In this document: positions 1 to 11,208 of the stretch, piece after piece
Numbering within the stretch: the stretch's first letter is position 1
Layout of the letters: every line of letters starts with the position of its first letter
Assembly (NCBI RefSeq): GCF_048544455.1
Contig: NC_133538.1
Span: 44,717,969-44,781,968, forward strand
Source: Silene latifolia
Lineage: Eukaryota; Streptophyta; Magnoliopsida; Caryophyllales; Caryophyllaceae
Direction: 5' to 3'
Length of the DNA stretch: 64,000 nt
The notes under the pieces: generated by a model
Told to the model about the DNA's origin: nothing
Databases searched by the model: none
Seen by the model: the letters and a program-made list of their open reading frames with translations, nothing else
Position numbers and translations under genes: made by a program

Positions 1-497
1 TCTTTTGAGCATTCATATGCATTGGAGATGGAGGATGTTGTGGTGATGTGGTGTGGTGAAGATGATGTTGTGATAAGGCCCGGCGGGTTCTGCAGACTTG
101 CCCTGGTGTCCTCAACAAGGAAATGTGCAGATCGGCTACGGTCGATATATAGTCTCAATGGATCGGTATGGCTGGGTGTTCAGGTTATGAGATATGAGTT
201 GAGGTGGAGATGGAGGTGACGGAGGAGCATGCATATCATATTTTGTTGTTTCATTGTATTCCCTACTCAACCTCGTGGTTGACCCTGTGTATTCGTGAAC
301 ACCGTGATGATCCAAATATTGGGGAGCGATTTGAGTTTTATGAGATAGGATGGGAGCTTGATGGGCGTGAGACACTGGAGCAGAAGACTTAGTAGCTAGA
401 TCATCATTTAGAAGACTTTCACTTTTAATTATGTTAGTTCTTTGTAATTTGATGTAAAAGAGGTTTTGTAATAATTAAGTTAAAGTAATTATATAAT
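1..497. other. unassigned leftmost segment
   Basis: Two short plus-strand reading frames run to about 219 and 392 and are followed by an AT-rich stretch resembling a 3' untranslated region. I do not recognise the products. It could be the tail of a gene or of an element ORF lying outside the window. Confidence 0.4.
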
Positions 498-524
498 TTG
501 CCTTGGAGTTTAATTTGTTATTCA

Positions 525-2907
525 CTACCTCGGGAAACCGAGATGGTAACAGTCCGGTTTATTAGGGAATGTCTGGCTAAAGGCTCCTTCATAAATCGGG
601 GTGTTACAAAGCAGCTGTTCAAATTTTTGCCACGGGAAAGAGCCGTCAGAAAAGAGCTCTCTGATTACTTCCCTGGCAGCTTCTTCGGCCTGGTCCCGGT
701 ATTGGGCGCACATGTTAGGGATGACGTCGGTTTGGAGCGTCTCAATGTCCTTCTCCCTCCGTCGAGGATGGCCCTCGTGTTCCGATGCGCCTTCGATCGA
801 GCCGATCTGAGACTTCCATTCCTCCCTCTTCTTAACAGTAAAGTCGAAAGCAGGCTGAAACTTGGCCAGCTCCTCCCGCAGCTTAGCGGCGTCAGCCTCC
901 GCAGCCTCAACCTTGGCCCTCTCGGCTAGGACCGCCTTCTCGATCCTCCCCAGCTTTCGCTCAGCGAGGAAATCATTTTCGGCGGCCTGGAAGTCCTTCT
1001 TCGCCTTCTCGGCCTCTTGCTTAGAAGCATCAAGCTCAAGCCTAAGTCGTTCAAGTGCAGGAGCCGCCTCAGCCATGACCTTCTCTTACTCCATAAAGTG
1101 AGCACCGGCCACGTCAGCCCACTTCGCCAAACATCTTCCTAATCAAGGGCGGGGAAGGCTTCGGGAGGAGGAGACGACGGCATTCTTATCACCCGTCCGC
1201 ACAGCCGCTTCTCTAATAGCCATTCAGAGGGACCGGTAGACGGCGGCGGTTGATCTACAAAAAAATCGGACAAAGCATCCATGTCAACATTTACGACATA
1301 CCGGAGAGCTGTCATCGGAACGCCTAATGAACCAAGCTAAATCGAGCCACAGGTTAGATCTGTACCAGGCTTGGCCTTCTTGGCTGGAGGACCCATTCCT
1401 TTGCCGGCCTCGGTAGCAGTAGCAGCGGCAGCAGCGGCAGCAGCAGACGTTGTCTCTTTTCTCTTACGTAAGAGATGAGATTCCTCTGCCACGGTGACCT
1501 CCTCATCGGTAATATCGACGACCACCACCTTCTCCTTTTGGACTGCAGGGATTGAAGGTTGAACTGAAGTTGACGCCGTCGCCGCCGAAGACGTTGCTTT
1601 TGGCTTTCGGCGCGGCACGTTACCGGCGATCTTCCTCTGAGCCGCCCCCGCATCCAAAACCTTCAACTCGCGATCCATAAGGTCGTTTGGGGCCGGTCTG
1701 CGATCACGTGTCTCGGCCTTAAGATGCAACTCGACAACTTTCCCGTCCTTGTCAAGTCCTAACCTCTTGAGGGTCTCGGCAGACAGTTCCTGGCCAAAGT
1801 AGTCTGCAAAGGAAACGAAGCAAGAGTTAAGTAAAATAAATAAATCAAAGTTCAAAAACAGAAACATTAAAACCAGAGATGGGCCTCACACCGACCCCAC
1901 TCACCCTGTTCGAGGGCCGGTATGAGGCCGACGTGGCAGAGCAGCTCATCCTGAAGAATGATCTGCGTCGGGGGCATCCATACCTTCGGCGTCCCATCCT
2001 TCTCAGCCTCAAACAGCTTCACTGCCCGCCTTTCGTCCTCATTGAGATGGACCCTAAAGGCGTCCATCTTAAGCTTATTCCGGGAGACATATTTCTCACG
2101 CTCCCCCCGACTCTCACACCGCAAATTGACGCGGCTTTGGAAGGATCGGGGCAGTGGATAATCCCCTGGAACCTCAACATATACCCACCGCGCCTTCCAG
2201 TCCTTGCAGGAAGTAAGCTTAGAGACGGTGATATAACCCGGCTCGGTCTGTATGCTATACCACCCCTTGCCACCTTGGACAATCAGTCGAAGGTGATGAA
2301 GCCGGCGGAATAGGTTCACCGTTGGGGCCTCCTTCTTAAAGAGACAGAGCCACACGAAGCCAACTATAGTCCTAATGGCCAACGGATGCAACTGTGCCAC
2401 AGCGACGTTCATTGCTTTAATTATGGCAGCAACGTATGCATTCAGAGGAAACCGGAGCCCATACTCCAGGTGTCTGATGTATACGCCGATACAACCCGGG
2501 GGAGGGCAACAGACGGCCTGACCCTCTTTAGGAATAACAATCCTATACTCCCTGCCGAAGGAGAAATGATGTTCGAAAAATTCAAAACCAGAACAACTGG
2601 CGAACTTGTTGGTCCAAGCACGATCAGGTCCGATCTTACAGGCGTCGCCGTGATCCAAGAGATGCGGCCTCTCCTCATCGGAATGAGTCCTTTCCTCATC
2701 ATCACCATCATCATCAACATCATCACCGTCATCATCACCATCATCATCATCCTCGAAACTCTCCAGAAATTTGGGATCAACCTCAGGAGAAGGAGACCTA
2801 AGGCCCCCGGACCTTGTCGGGATGGCGGCCAGTGCCTCCTCTTCATCAGGGCGCGACGGGGAACCCCCCGGCGCAGGATTACTAGGTCCGGCATCAGCAG
2901 AAGACAT
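525..2907 (-). pseudogene. antisense ORF of Tat element (putative gypsy-type transposase domain), decayed
   Basis: The minus-strand coding region starts with ATG at 2907. Exon 1 (2907-1905) has an acidic Ser/Pro/Asp-rich N-terminus with a long Asp run, then a globular domain of the plant 'transposase (putative), gypsy type' family (PF04195-like). That domain includes the stretch around 'LHPLAIRTIVGFVWLC'. A GTGAGT donor after 1905 pairs with a TTTGCAG acceptor at 1804, and the frame is kept (Gln, then Asp-Tyr-Phe-Gly). The second part is Ala-rich with basic KR/KK patches that could act as nuclear signals. The last part (about 1270-525) is an Ala/Glu/Lys coiled coil. A TAA at about 1090 interrupts the coiled-coil frame just upstream of the Met at 1076, and there is a further break near 1140, so this copy is not intact. 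The function of such antisense ORFs is unknown. Confidence 0.65.
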
Positions 2908-3092
2908 GACAACGAATATTTAACAAGAAAAAAGATTGAAGAATTTGTTTGATTACCTTGGAAGGAAATGTTACACCGAGTAACGCTTCGAGAAATTAGA
3001 AAGTGAAAGGAACTCTGCGAAAGAAAAACGAAACGAGAGGAAATTTTTGAGAAAATGAAGTTTGGAAGGCCAAAATGAGGGGGTAACTGCCT

Positions 3093-3100
3093 TATTTATA
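3093..3100 (-). promoter_or_regulatory. TATA box for the antisense ORF
   Basis: TATAAATA reads on the minus strand about 190 bases upstream of the antisense ATG at 2907, with a pyrimidine-rich leader between them. Spacing and orientation suit a promoter separate from the LTR promoter. This is inferred from sequence only. Confidence 0.5.
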
Positions 3101-3423
3101 GAGCAAAGCCCACTCAATCCGACCAATCAGAGCAAAGCCCATGAAACGTCAACCAATCAACGCCGAGCCACGTGTCAAGCATCCAGCCATGGAATGTCAA
3201 TCGACAAACAGTTACCAAACTTCTTCAACACGCTCCTTGACAGAATGCCAATCGACGTATATTCTTCAACACGATCCTTGGTATCTACTTGCCAAACGGC
3301 CCGCTGTTCAAACAAGCTTGGCAGCACCGGCTGGGGGCAATCAAAAGCACACGGCACTCACAACCTCGGTCTCGGCCAGCGCCATTTTCTTTTCCACATT
3401 TGATGCCCTTTACACATCCATGT

Positions 3424-3435
3424 GGAGGGGGATAC
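3424..3435 (+). other. polypurine tract
   Basis: The purine-rich run GGAGGGGGATAC lies directly before the TG that opens the LTR at 3436. This is the expected plus-strand primer site and fixes the element's orientation. Confidence 0.7.
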
Positions 3436-4140
3436 TGATACGGCCTAAGCGAGAACCAAGCCGAGGAAGAAGAAGCCGGCGAGAATATTGTACTTGCGCA
3501 GAATACGCTCAACACTCATCGAAGGTCCATACCACGGCATAGACTACGCTGGGGCAAATTAATGGGGCATATTCGCACCCCGACCGAGTCAACATATTGA
3601 GCAAGGTCAAAGATATCCACAGCAAGTCAACGTCTTAGACAGCCTAACCGACGCAGCCTGTCGGCCTGTCACTTGGGTCTCGGCCAGGCAACTAACTAGC
3701 CAGGATACACATCCGCGTACTCACATCCAAGACCCCTCGGCATGGAGTCAACAGGGCCCGCCGGCCTGCCATGGGTCCCTCGGCCGAGGGTAGAACAGTC
3801 TTTCCACCTGCTCTGCCACTTGGCCACTACGTGACAAAAGGTGAAAGTCTATAAATACTCCTCAAACCTCATTGAGGAAAGGATCCGAAAATAATCAGTT
3901 AAACACACTAATCTGGTATAAACTCCCTTATCTCTCTACAATATACTTTGTGCCAAGTAACACACAACTTAATCCCTTTTAAGTTTACTGACTTGAGCGT
4001 CGGAGTGAGTTCGCTCAGTGCCAAGCCGAGCCCTCAGTTTGTTCATTATTTCAGGAGAGGCCGAAAGGAAGAGTCGAGCAAAGTCACCATTCTACAAGCT
4101 TACGTGGTAACAAATCTGCTCCGTAATCACACCCGGAACA
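3436..4140 (+). repeat. 3' LTR of the Tat element
   Basis: The LTR begins TGATACGGCC right after the polypurine tract and appears to end ACACCCGGAACA at 4140, giving TG...CA and about 705 bp. A TATA box (TATAAATAC, 3850-3858) sits where the U3/R boundary would be expected. The other LTR is outside the window, so the right edge is judged from the terminal CA only. Confidence 0.65.
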
Positions 4141-5031
4141 CTTTTGTTTTGATTATTCAAATGCATTCTCGATCACTGTGTACATACATACTCGTTATCA
4201 CTATTTAAACCTATGGAAATCTCACATGTATTCAATTTTTTGCAATATATTTTTTTTCATTCCCACATAAAAACTTATCTTTTAGTAGTTTTCTTTAAGT
4301 TATGGTTTTAAGAAATACAATGACTCTTCCAAATATATTTTTCTTAGGATTTAATGGTTTAAGTTTTATAAGTTTCTCAACTCACTTTAATCATCCCTAC
4401 AAATAAAAATATTCCAACATGAAAATTATACTCAATTTGAAGCATTTTTCCGCAAAGAACGTAATTATTTACATTTTAGATTTTTTATCAAAATAATTTT
4501 TTAATAAATTCAGTATCAAATCACCGTAATTATTTAATGTAATTTTATAATAAAATTTATTAAATTATAATATATTTTGCTGAGATTTATGTAGCATTTA
4601 TTATGTTTATCTTTAATGTTAAGCTGTAATTAATACTTATATTTAAGGCTGAGTTGACACGTGGCGCATCCAAAACGCTTCAACCCAGTTTTATATATAC
4701 TCCATTGCTCCTATATAAGATTGCTATACAACTGCTTTAGAATGTCCTAAAAGTGTGCTCCTCACTTCACTCTCAAATCAGAAATTATTATTACATCACA
4801 CAATGTTTGCTAAAAAATCTCATACAATATGGATTTACTTATAGATTAAAACCTCAGTATCTTAAAATAGGTGTATAATATCATTATCCTTACTAATAAA
4901 ATCATAAATATTAAAGGGTTTTCTACAATTTATGGTTTTATTAAACTTTACTACATTCATTAATATAAATATGTAGACATATGAAGGTGAAAAGTCATTC
5001 TATAATTTCATCATTTTGTTAGTATACATAC
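4141..5031 (+). promoter_or_regulatory. 5' flank and probable promoter of the polygalacturonase
   Basis: AT-rich DNA without coding sequence. A TATA-like box (CTATATAAG, 4711-4719) lies about 310 bases before the first possible ATG, so either the leader is long or the real start is elsewhere. The Tat LTR ends about 570 bases upstream of this box. Confidence 0.35.
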
Positions 5032-5175
5032 ATGAAATATAGAATGAAAGCCATGTTTTTTGTTTATATATTGCTCTTAGCCACTATTTCCTTCACACCT
5101 GGAGAATGTGATACTAAGGTTTTCAATTTGAAAGATTATGGTGCTGTTCAAGGTGGAAATGTCGATATCAGTCAG
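5032..5175 (+). CDS. polygalacturonase exon 1
   Basis: Encodes a hydrophobic leader (FFVYILLLATISF) typical of a secretory signal, then KVFNLKDYGA, the usual start of mature plant polygalacturonases. In-frame ATGs lie at 5032, 5044 and 5053. I take the first, although the second gives an equally good signal peptide. The donor GTAATT starts at 5176. Confidence 0.85.
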
Positions 5176-5772
5176 GTAATTTTATTTTATTTTATAGACA
5201 TAATGTAAAAAACATTGAAAAAATAAGTAATCATTCTATTGTACGTATGTTAAGGAATGCAATGGTGGATGTTTTCTGGGAATTTTCAAAAGGGTTCTTA
5301 GATTTGTCAACTGTATCAAATTGTCTTAAACTGTATCGGTGAATTGTTATCTATTTGAAGTAATTAAAAATCAAAATACAAATTGTAATCTTAGAGCAAA
5401 ACCCTTAAAAAAACCTTGTTCTTACATCTTTCATTCATTTACGTAAAATAGTGCGTATGTCACGAAGTAAATACATTATGAGCAAATTGACAAACAATCT
5501 CACGTTAATCCATTTTATGAGAAAATTCCGTTTTTAAAATATTATATATGAAGGAAAATGAGATAGCATCACTTATGATTGTGTTATCGAATTTTAATAC
5601 CACCTTTTTACATGTACATACAAGATCGATCTTACTAGTCTCTGTTATATGGAGTTTTACATAGTAGGATCGGTCTTACGCATTAATGCATACAAAAATG
5701 TGGTCTTGAAACTTAGTATTACTCGTTGACGCTTTATTATTGCATTTTTTTTAATGAGTAAATAAATGACAG

Positions 5773-6042
5773 GCTTTGTTGAAAGCATGGGGTGATGCAT
5801 GCAATTGGAAGGGCGGAAGCAAATTGGAAGTCCCTTCAGCTACTTACTTGGTTAACCCGGTAATATTGAAAGGCCCATGCAGGGGCCCAATTGAGTTCCA
5901 TAATTCAGGCACTTTAAAGGGCCCACAGGGCCTAAGAGGCGATTCTTTGATCGAATTTCAGTATATTGATGGATTGACTTTAAATGGAGGAGTTTTTGAT
6001 GGTCAAGGCCCACCAAAACAGGCTGCTCCCGGCCTTCCAACG
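5773..6042 (+). CDS. polygalacturonase exon 2
   Basis: Ninety codons in phase 0, following acceptor TGACAG at 5767-5772 and ending before GTAATC at 6043. It encodes the Ala-Trp-x-x-Ala-Cys segment near the N-terminus and the 'GGVFDGQG' strand of the beta-helix, both usual in plant GH28 enzymes. Confidence 0.85.
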
Positions 6043-6531
6043 GTAATCCTCTCGCTCTCAAATGGTCTTACAATAATTTTACACACATTTTTTTCATAGG
6101 TTGAATAACGTGTACTCTACAAAGATAACAAGTATATTCGAAGAAATAGTTATTAAACATTACTTTAGTGAGACCAATAACATTGCTGATTTTATGGCCT
6201 CTGTTGGACATTCATGTCTAACTATTTCGAGATGGTTTGGAAGTAGATCGATGACTTCAACTTATCTCACTTATCCAAAAAATAAAATTGGTTGGTGTAT
6301 CCTAAAGGTTCAACCTAGTTTCTTTACTTTATCGGGAAAAATATAAATAAGCAAAATAAAACTAAGAATTGAATAATTATTTTGGGCCCTTTGTTAAAAC
6401 GGTTTTGTTAAAACAAATTGTATTAAAATCAATTTCAAAATGCCATGTAATTCAAAGCGCAATTATTTACATGGCTTTTTTTTTTTTTTTTACTTAAATG
6501 AACTAAGTTATTTACTGTTTATGTTTTTCAG

Positions 6532-6706
6532 CTGCTAAGATTCACATTTATCACAAATTCGAGAGCACAATTGGTGAAACTAATCAACAGTCAAAGCACT
6601 CATTTCCACCTCTTTGGTTGCAAACAAATTGTCATAGACCAAATAAGCATATCATCACCAGAAAACAGTCCAAACACTGACGGAATTAAGATCGGCGAAT
6701 CAAATG
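6532..6706 (+). CDS. polygalacturonase exon 3, left half
   Basis: Starts after acceptor TTTTTCAG and encodes the segment ending in the catalytic motif SPNTDGIKIGESN. It stops at the copia insertion point, codon phase 1, within the AAATG target (6702-6706). Confidence 0.85.
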
Positions 6707-6875
6707 TGTTACGAATTGTATCGTCCAAGCTTGCCTTTCTCATTAGAATAACAAGGTTTATATAGTACAGAATATCCTATAAATTAGGATCATATCAAAA
6801 CTGATATTGACTAAATCATTGACATATTAACTAAGATATGACGAGATATTATATGGGCTAATATCTCGCCTAATA
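6707..6875 (-). repeat. Ale 3' LTR (left copy)
   Basis: 169 bp, matching 11209-11377 base for base. Flanked outside by AAATG and inside by seven C's followed by TC (6876-6884), the polypurine tract read from the minus strand. Confidence 0.95.
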
Positions 6876-6882
6876 CCCCCCC

Positions 6883-9800
6883 TCAAACTGGAGCATGGAG
6901 GTCGAGAATGCCCAGTTTGCGAAGAAGATAGTGGAATTGGCTAACACCCAAAGGCTTTGTAAAGATGTCCGCAATCTGTTCATTAGTGGGCACATGGTAC
7001 GGTTTTACAAGGCCTTCGGTGATAGCGTCACGGACAAAGTGACAGTCAATTTCAATGTGCTTCGTTCTTTCGTGGAAAACCGGGTTCTGAGCAAGGTGGA
7101 TGGCAGATTGATTATCGCAGTACAGACGCATAGGAGTGGAGAGTGTAACATCCAAGGTAGTAAGGAGACCTTTTAGCCATTTTAATTCACAGACAAGTGC
7201 GGCCATTGAGCGATACTCAGCTTCACTGGAAGAAAGGGAGACCGTTTGTTGTTTCTTAGTTTTCCAAGAGACCGGAGAGTCACCAAGAAACACAAACCAG
7301 CCCGTGACGGATCGACGCGACAAGGAGCAGGTTCCCCAATCAGAATCGCACCATCCGGACACCGTTAGAGCACTGTCAGACCGAAGTAAAACGCCCTGTC
7401 CCGGACTTCCTTTAAGATAACGCACTACGCGTAAGGCGGCCTCCATATGAGCCGTACGAGGGTGCTTGAGAAATTGAGAAAGGACATGTACAGCAAAGGA
7501 CAAATCTGGCCGAGTGACGGCCAAGTACACTAAGCGACCAACCAAGCGGCGATAACGGTCGGGTTCGAGCAAGAAGGAGCTATTATCAGTGCTTAGTTTA
7601 TGATTAATTTCCATGGGTGTGGAAGCAGGCTTAGCTCCCAAAAGGCCGGTCTCGGTTATAATATCGAGAGTGTATTTCCTTTGGTTCAAATAAATACCAT
7701 CAACACTTCGAGCAACTTCGAGACCAAGGAAATATTTTAGCGGTCCCAAATCCTTCATGTGAAAACAGCGACTCAAATAGTCCTTAAATGCCGTGATGGA
7801 GGGTGAGTCATTGCCAGCGATAACAAGATCGTCGACATAAATAAGAACATGTAAACGTACCTCATCACGTGAATAAGTAAAGAGCGAGTAGTCCGAATAA
7901 GAGTGACGGAACCCATATTCACGTAAGGCACCGGCCAACTTGGAAAACCAGCAGCGAGGTGCCTGACGAAGACCATATAACGACTTCTTTAGGCGACACA
8001 CCTTGCCAACATGCCCACGATGGAACCCGGGGGGGAGTTTCATATATACTTCTTCATTCAAATCCCCATGTAAGAAAGCATTGTGCACATCCATTTGATG
8101 CAACTCCCATTTCTTGACAGCAGCTACAGCTAGAAAAGTGCGTATGGTAACCATCTTAACGACGGGAGCAAACGTTTCCCCATAATCGATCCCTTCAATT
8201 TGATGATTGCCAAACACAACCAAACGAGCTTTGAGCCTTTCAATAGTGCCATCGGACTTATATTTGATTTTATAGACCCAACGACAACCAAGAGCTTTCT
8301 TAGCGGGGGGGAGATCAGACAATTCCCAAGTTCCATTGTTTTCGAGGGCATTAATTTCTTCCTGCATAGCTTTACACCAACCATCATCACGAATGGCAAC
8401 GTGAAATGATGGAGGTTCGATGCCGGCAGTGACAGCTGCAAGAAAAGAACGATGCCGACTAGAGAATTTATGACAATTAACAAAATTCGCTAAAGCGTAA
8501 GGAGTACCTGAAGATGACGGAGGAGATGTCGGTGAGCTAGGTGAAGGTGGACTGTCGGTGCTATTGAGAACATAATCACGCATTCTAGAATTCGGAATTT
8601 TGACCCGGTGACCACGGCCCATTTCCGTCATAGCTGGGGCTTCCTGACCAGGCGGCTCAGGGTCCGGTGTGGGCTCTTCGGTCGGGAGAGGACCAGGAGT
8701 CGGAGTGGGAGTAGGCGTGGTGGAACCGGTGGTCGTAGGAGATGCTTGCGAGGAGGTGTTCAAGTCATCATCATAAAGAATGTCCGTGGGTTCAAGTGGG
8801 GGAATAGGAGTGCTGGAATCATTAAATGGGAATTTGTCCTCATAGAAGTGGACATCACGGGAGACAAGAAAAGTGTCCGTCTCAAGATCATAAACTTTCC
8901 AGCCCTTCTTATTATGAGGGTATCCGAGAAAAACGCATCGACGACTGCGAGGCTCAAATTTATCTCCCCGAGTTTTTTGATTGTGAACAAAACAAAGGCA
9001 CCCAAATACTCGTAAATTGACATAAGAAGGTTGGACCCCAAGCAAAACCTCATAGGGCGTTTTATTAGCCAAAACAGTGGAGGGTGTCCGATTAATTAAA
9101 TATGCGGCAGTAAGTATACATTCACCCCAAAATTTTGTAGGGAGATTACCTTGAAACAGTAAGGCACGTGCGACATTGAGAATATGACGATGCTTACGTT
9201 CGACCCGCCCATTTTGTTGAGGCGTGCCGACGCAAGATGTCTGAAATTGGATACCCTGCTGTAAAAAATAATCCGCCATGTGATTAAATTCATTCCCATT
9301 GTCACTGCGAACGACCTTGACCTGTTTAGAAAATTGTGTTTGTACCATGGATAGAAAATTCATGAACATGTCGGTGACCTCTGTTTTAGCAAGCAAGAGA
9401 TAAACCCAAACGGATCGTGAGTAATCATCCACAATCGTCAAAAAGTATTTAGCACCACAGGACGAGGGAGTGCGATACGGGCCCCAAAGATCGCAATGTA
9501 TTAAAGAGAAAATATCAGTGGCGGTATTGTTACTTAAAGCAAAGCTATGACGAGACTGTTTAGCAAGGTGACACACATCACACACCGAGCTTTTATTCAA
9601 ATTAAAAGGACGAACACAGGGAATAAATTGAACTACTTTGTCACCCGGATGACCAAGTCGACGATGCCATAAATCATAAGTCCCCACTGTGCTCACAGTA
9701 TGCAACACCGAGGGCTTTTCCATCGCACCGAAGAAGTACAGTCCATCTTGCAGCTCACCGACTCCAATCGTCATCCTCGAGGAACGGTCCTGTATAATAC

Positions 9801-11151
9801 AAGAATCCTTAGCAAATTGTAAAATATAATCAGCATCATTCGTTAATTGAGATACAGAGATTAAGTTACACGTCAAATTGGGAACGAATAAAACCCGACG
9901 AAGAGTAATTTGATCACTGATGCACACGGTGCCCATTTGTGCGGCTAATATACGCTGCCCATTAGGCAGCCCAACAGGCCGTGGAGGTATCACAGTACAA
10001 TCCGTCAAGAGTGTCAAGTCACCTGTGACATGGTTAGAAGCTCCGGTATCAATAATCCAAGGCATACACTTACCAGACAAGCGATCCGAGGAAGCAATAG
10101 AAGCAGCGGTATGAACAACATTAGCATGAACAAGTGAAGTAGCGCCTGAAGTGCTCGCACCAGACCCACCAGAAGCGCCGCTTGTACCAGTCCCGGCATT
10201 AACACCTCTGCTACGGCGGAATTCAGCTAATGTGCGGGGCCGAGAACCCCACCAATCCGGAAACGTGTTTAATTTAAAGAAACAAGACTGAATGTCGTGA
10301 CCCTTAACGGAGCAGTGGGTGCAAAACAGTTTACGCCGCTCCATTTTTTCTTGCTCACGGAGAGCTTTCAGGTCAGCAGAGACGCGGGAAGCACCCGGCA
10401 TGGCAAACGCCATAACATCAGACACCTCGGAGGAGGCCGAGGCATCACCCAGAAGCAACCTCTCGGCCTGCAGTACGGCGTGATACCCACGATTGAGAGT
10501 GGGTAACGGGTCTAGTTGGAATTGTTGATTACGAAGGGTTCCGTATAAGCTAGGATCAAGACCCATAAAAAATTGATGAAGCCGTTCATTGTCAAGACGC
10601 TGAACAGCCTGGGACGAAATTTCACAGGTACATTTACCACATTTACAAGCGAAAGGAGGCTCATGAATAGCGAGAGCATCCCACAGCGATTTTAATTTGC
10701 CATAGTATGTAGTGACAGACATACCTTTCAACTGCTTACAATTCCCGAGTTCAGTTTTGAGAGAATGAATGGTCGTACCATCAACAACCGCAAAACGATC
10801 CTCCAATTCCTTCCATAAAACAGCTGCTTCCTCGACATATGGAACACTGGCAAGAACCGAGTCATCAATCGAATGTCGCAGCCACTGAACAATGGTACAA
10901 TTAACAACCTCCCATTGTTCAAGCAATTTTTTGTCAGTAGGTTGTGTGATAGAGCCGTCACAAAAGCCAAACTTGCGACGGGATTTGAGAGACATTCGCA
11001 TCGAACGACTCCAGTCCTCATAATTAGCACTTGTTAATTTAACATTAGAAATTTGGATGCTTGGCACATCGTGGGAGCCAAGGAAATATGGTGATAGGGG
11101 ATCGATTTTGAATTCGGTGGAGGAGATTTGTTCGCCGCCACCAGTCGACAT
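6883..11151 (-). CDS. copia gag-pol polyprotein (Ale)
   Basis: One uninterrupted 1422-codon frame. In order: a gag domain (about residues 20-240); a CCHC zinc knuckle (CTHCSVKGHDIQSC, near 278); an aspartic protease with the WIIDTGAS active site (near 365); a pre-integrase HHCC domain beginning LWHRRLGHPG; an integrase core with conserved Asp in CDLWGPY and SDNGNEF and a Glu in TPQQNGRVE; a Pro/Thr-rich linker; a reverse transcriptase with YVDDLVIAGND; and RNase H with CDSDWG, SSSEAEY and CDNQSA. Every expected catalytic residue I looked for is present. Gag and pol are fused in one frame, as usual for copia. The start is the first Met, 57 bases inside the adjacent LTR edge. Confidence 0.95.
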   Translation of the reverse strand: MSTGGGEQISSTEFKIDPLSPYFLGSHDVPSIQISNVKLTSANYEDWSRSMRMSLKSRRKFGFCDGSITQPTDKKLLEQWEVVNCTIVQWLRHSIDDSVLASVPYVEEAAVLWKELEDRFAVVDGTTIHSLKTELGNCKQLKGMSVTTYYGKLKSLWDALAIHEPPFACKCGKCTCEISSQAVQRLDNERLHQFFMGLDPSLYGTLRNQQFQLDPLPTLNRGYHAVLQAERLLLGDASASSEVSDVMAFAMPGASRVSADLKALREQEKMERRKLFCTHCSVKGHDIQSCFFKLNTFPDWWGSRPRTLAEFRRSRGVNAGTGTSGASGGSGASTSGATSLVHANVVHTAASIASSDRLSGKCMPWIIDTGASNHVTGDLTLLTDCTVIPPRPVGLPNGQRILAAQMGTVCISDQITLRRVLFVPNLTCNLISVSQLTNDADYILQFAKDSCIIQDRSSRMTIGVGELQDGLYFFGAMEKPSVLHTVSTVGTYDLWHRRLGHPGDKVVQFIPCVRPFNLNKSSVCDVCHLAKQSRHSFALSNNTATDIFSLIHCDLWGPYRTPSSCGAKYFLTIVDDYSRSVWVYLLLAKTEVTDMFMNFLSMVQTQFSKQVKVVRSDNGNEFNHMADYFLQQGIQFQTSCVGTPQQNGRVERKHRHILNVARALLFQGNLPTKFWGECILTAAYLINRTPSTVLANKTPYEVLLGVQPSYVNLRVFGCLCFVHNQKTRGDKFEPRSRRCVFLGYPHNKKGWKVYDLETDTFLVSRDVHFYEDKFPFNDSSTPIPPLEPTDILYDDDLNTSSQASPTTTGSTTPTPTPTPGPLPTEEPTPDPEPPGQEAPAMTEMGRGHRVKIPNSRMRDYVLNSTDSPPSPSSPTSPPSSSGTPYALANFVNCHKFSSRHRSFLAAVTAGIEPPSFHVAIRDDGWCKAMQEEINALENNGTWELSDLPPAKKALGCRWVYKIKYKSDGTIERLKARLVVFGNHQIEGIDYGETFAPVVKMVTIRTFLAVAAVKKWELHQMDVHNAFLHGDLNEEVYMKLPPGFHRGHVGKVCRLKKSLYGLRQAPRCWFSKLAGALREYGFRHSYSDYSLFTYSRDEVRLHVLIYVDDLVIAGNDSPSITAFKDYLSRCFHMKDLGPLKYFLGLEVARSVDGIYLNQRKYTLDIITETGLLGAKPASTPMEINHKLSTDNSSFLLEPDRYRRLVGRLVYLAVTRPDLSFAVHVLSQFLKHPRTAHMEAALRVVRYLKGSPGQGVLLRSDSALTVSGWCDSDWGTCSLSRRSVTGWFVFLGDSPVSWKTKKQQTVSLSSSEAEYRSMAALVCELKWLKGLLTTLDVTLSTPMRLYCDNQSAIHLAQNPVFHERTKHIEIDCHFVRDAITEGLVKPYHVPTNEQIADIFTKPLGVSQFHYLLRKLGILDLHAPV

Positions 11152-11191
11152 GGTGAAAAAAAATGAAGATTTAGGGTTTGAGAGAATTGTG

Positions 11192-11208
11192 TGACTGGCT
11201 CGATACCA
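11192..11208 (-). other. primer binding site, initiator tRNA-Met type
   Basis: On the minus strand TGGTATCGAGCCAGTC immediately follows the 5' LTR. It matches the usual plant copia site TGGTATCAGAGCCA except for one missing A and one altered base. Confidence 0.8.

Larger units (their letters stand above)
1..4140 (+). mobile_element. 3' part of a Tat-lineage Ty3/gypsy retrotransposon
   Basis: The segment ends in a polypurine tract and a 705-bp LTR, both read on the plus strand. It contains a large ORF in the opposite orientation. Extra antisense ORFs between pol and the 3' LTR are a known trait of Tat-lineage elements (Retand, Ogre relatives), which is why I place it there. The gag-pol part and 5' LTR would lie left of the window, so the left limit is not visible and the first ~500 bases may belong to something else. 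No target duplication can be checked. Confidence 0.65.

Noticed and set aside
1879-2952. Plus-strand frames opposite the antisense ORF
   Set aside because: They are shadows. The minus-strand frame has the recognisable domain, intron and TATA box.
6895-7420. Plus-strand genes within the Ale element
   Set aside because: Antisense shadows of the RNase H and reverse transcriptase coding region.
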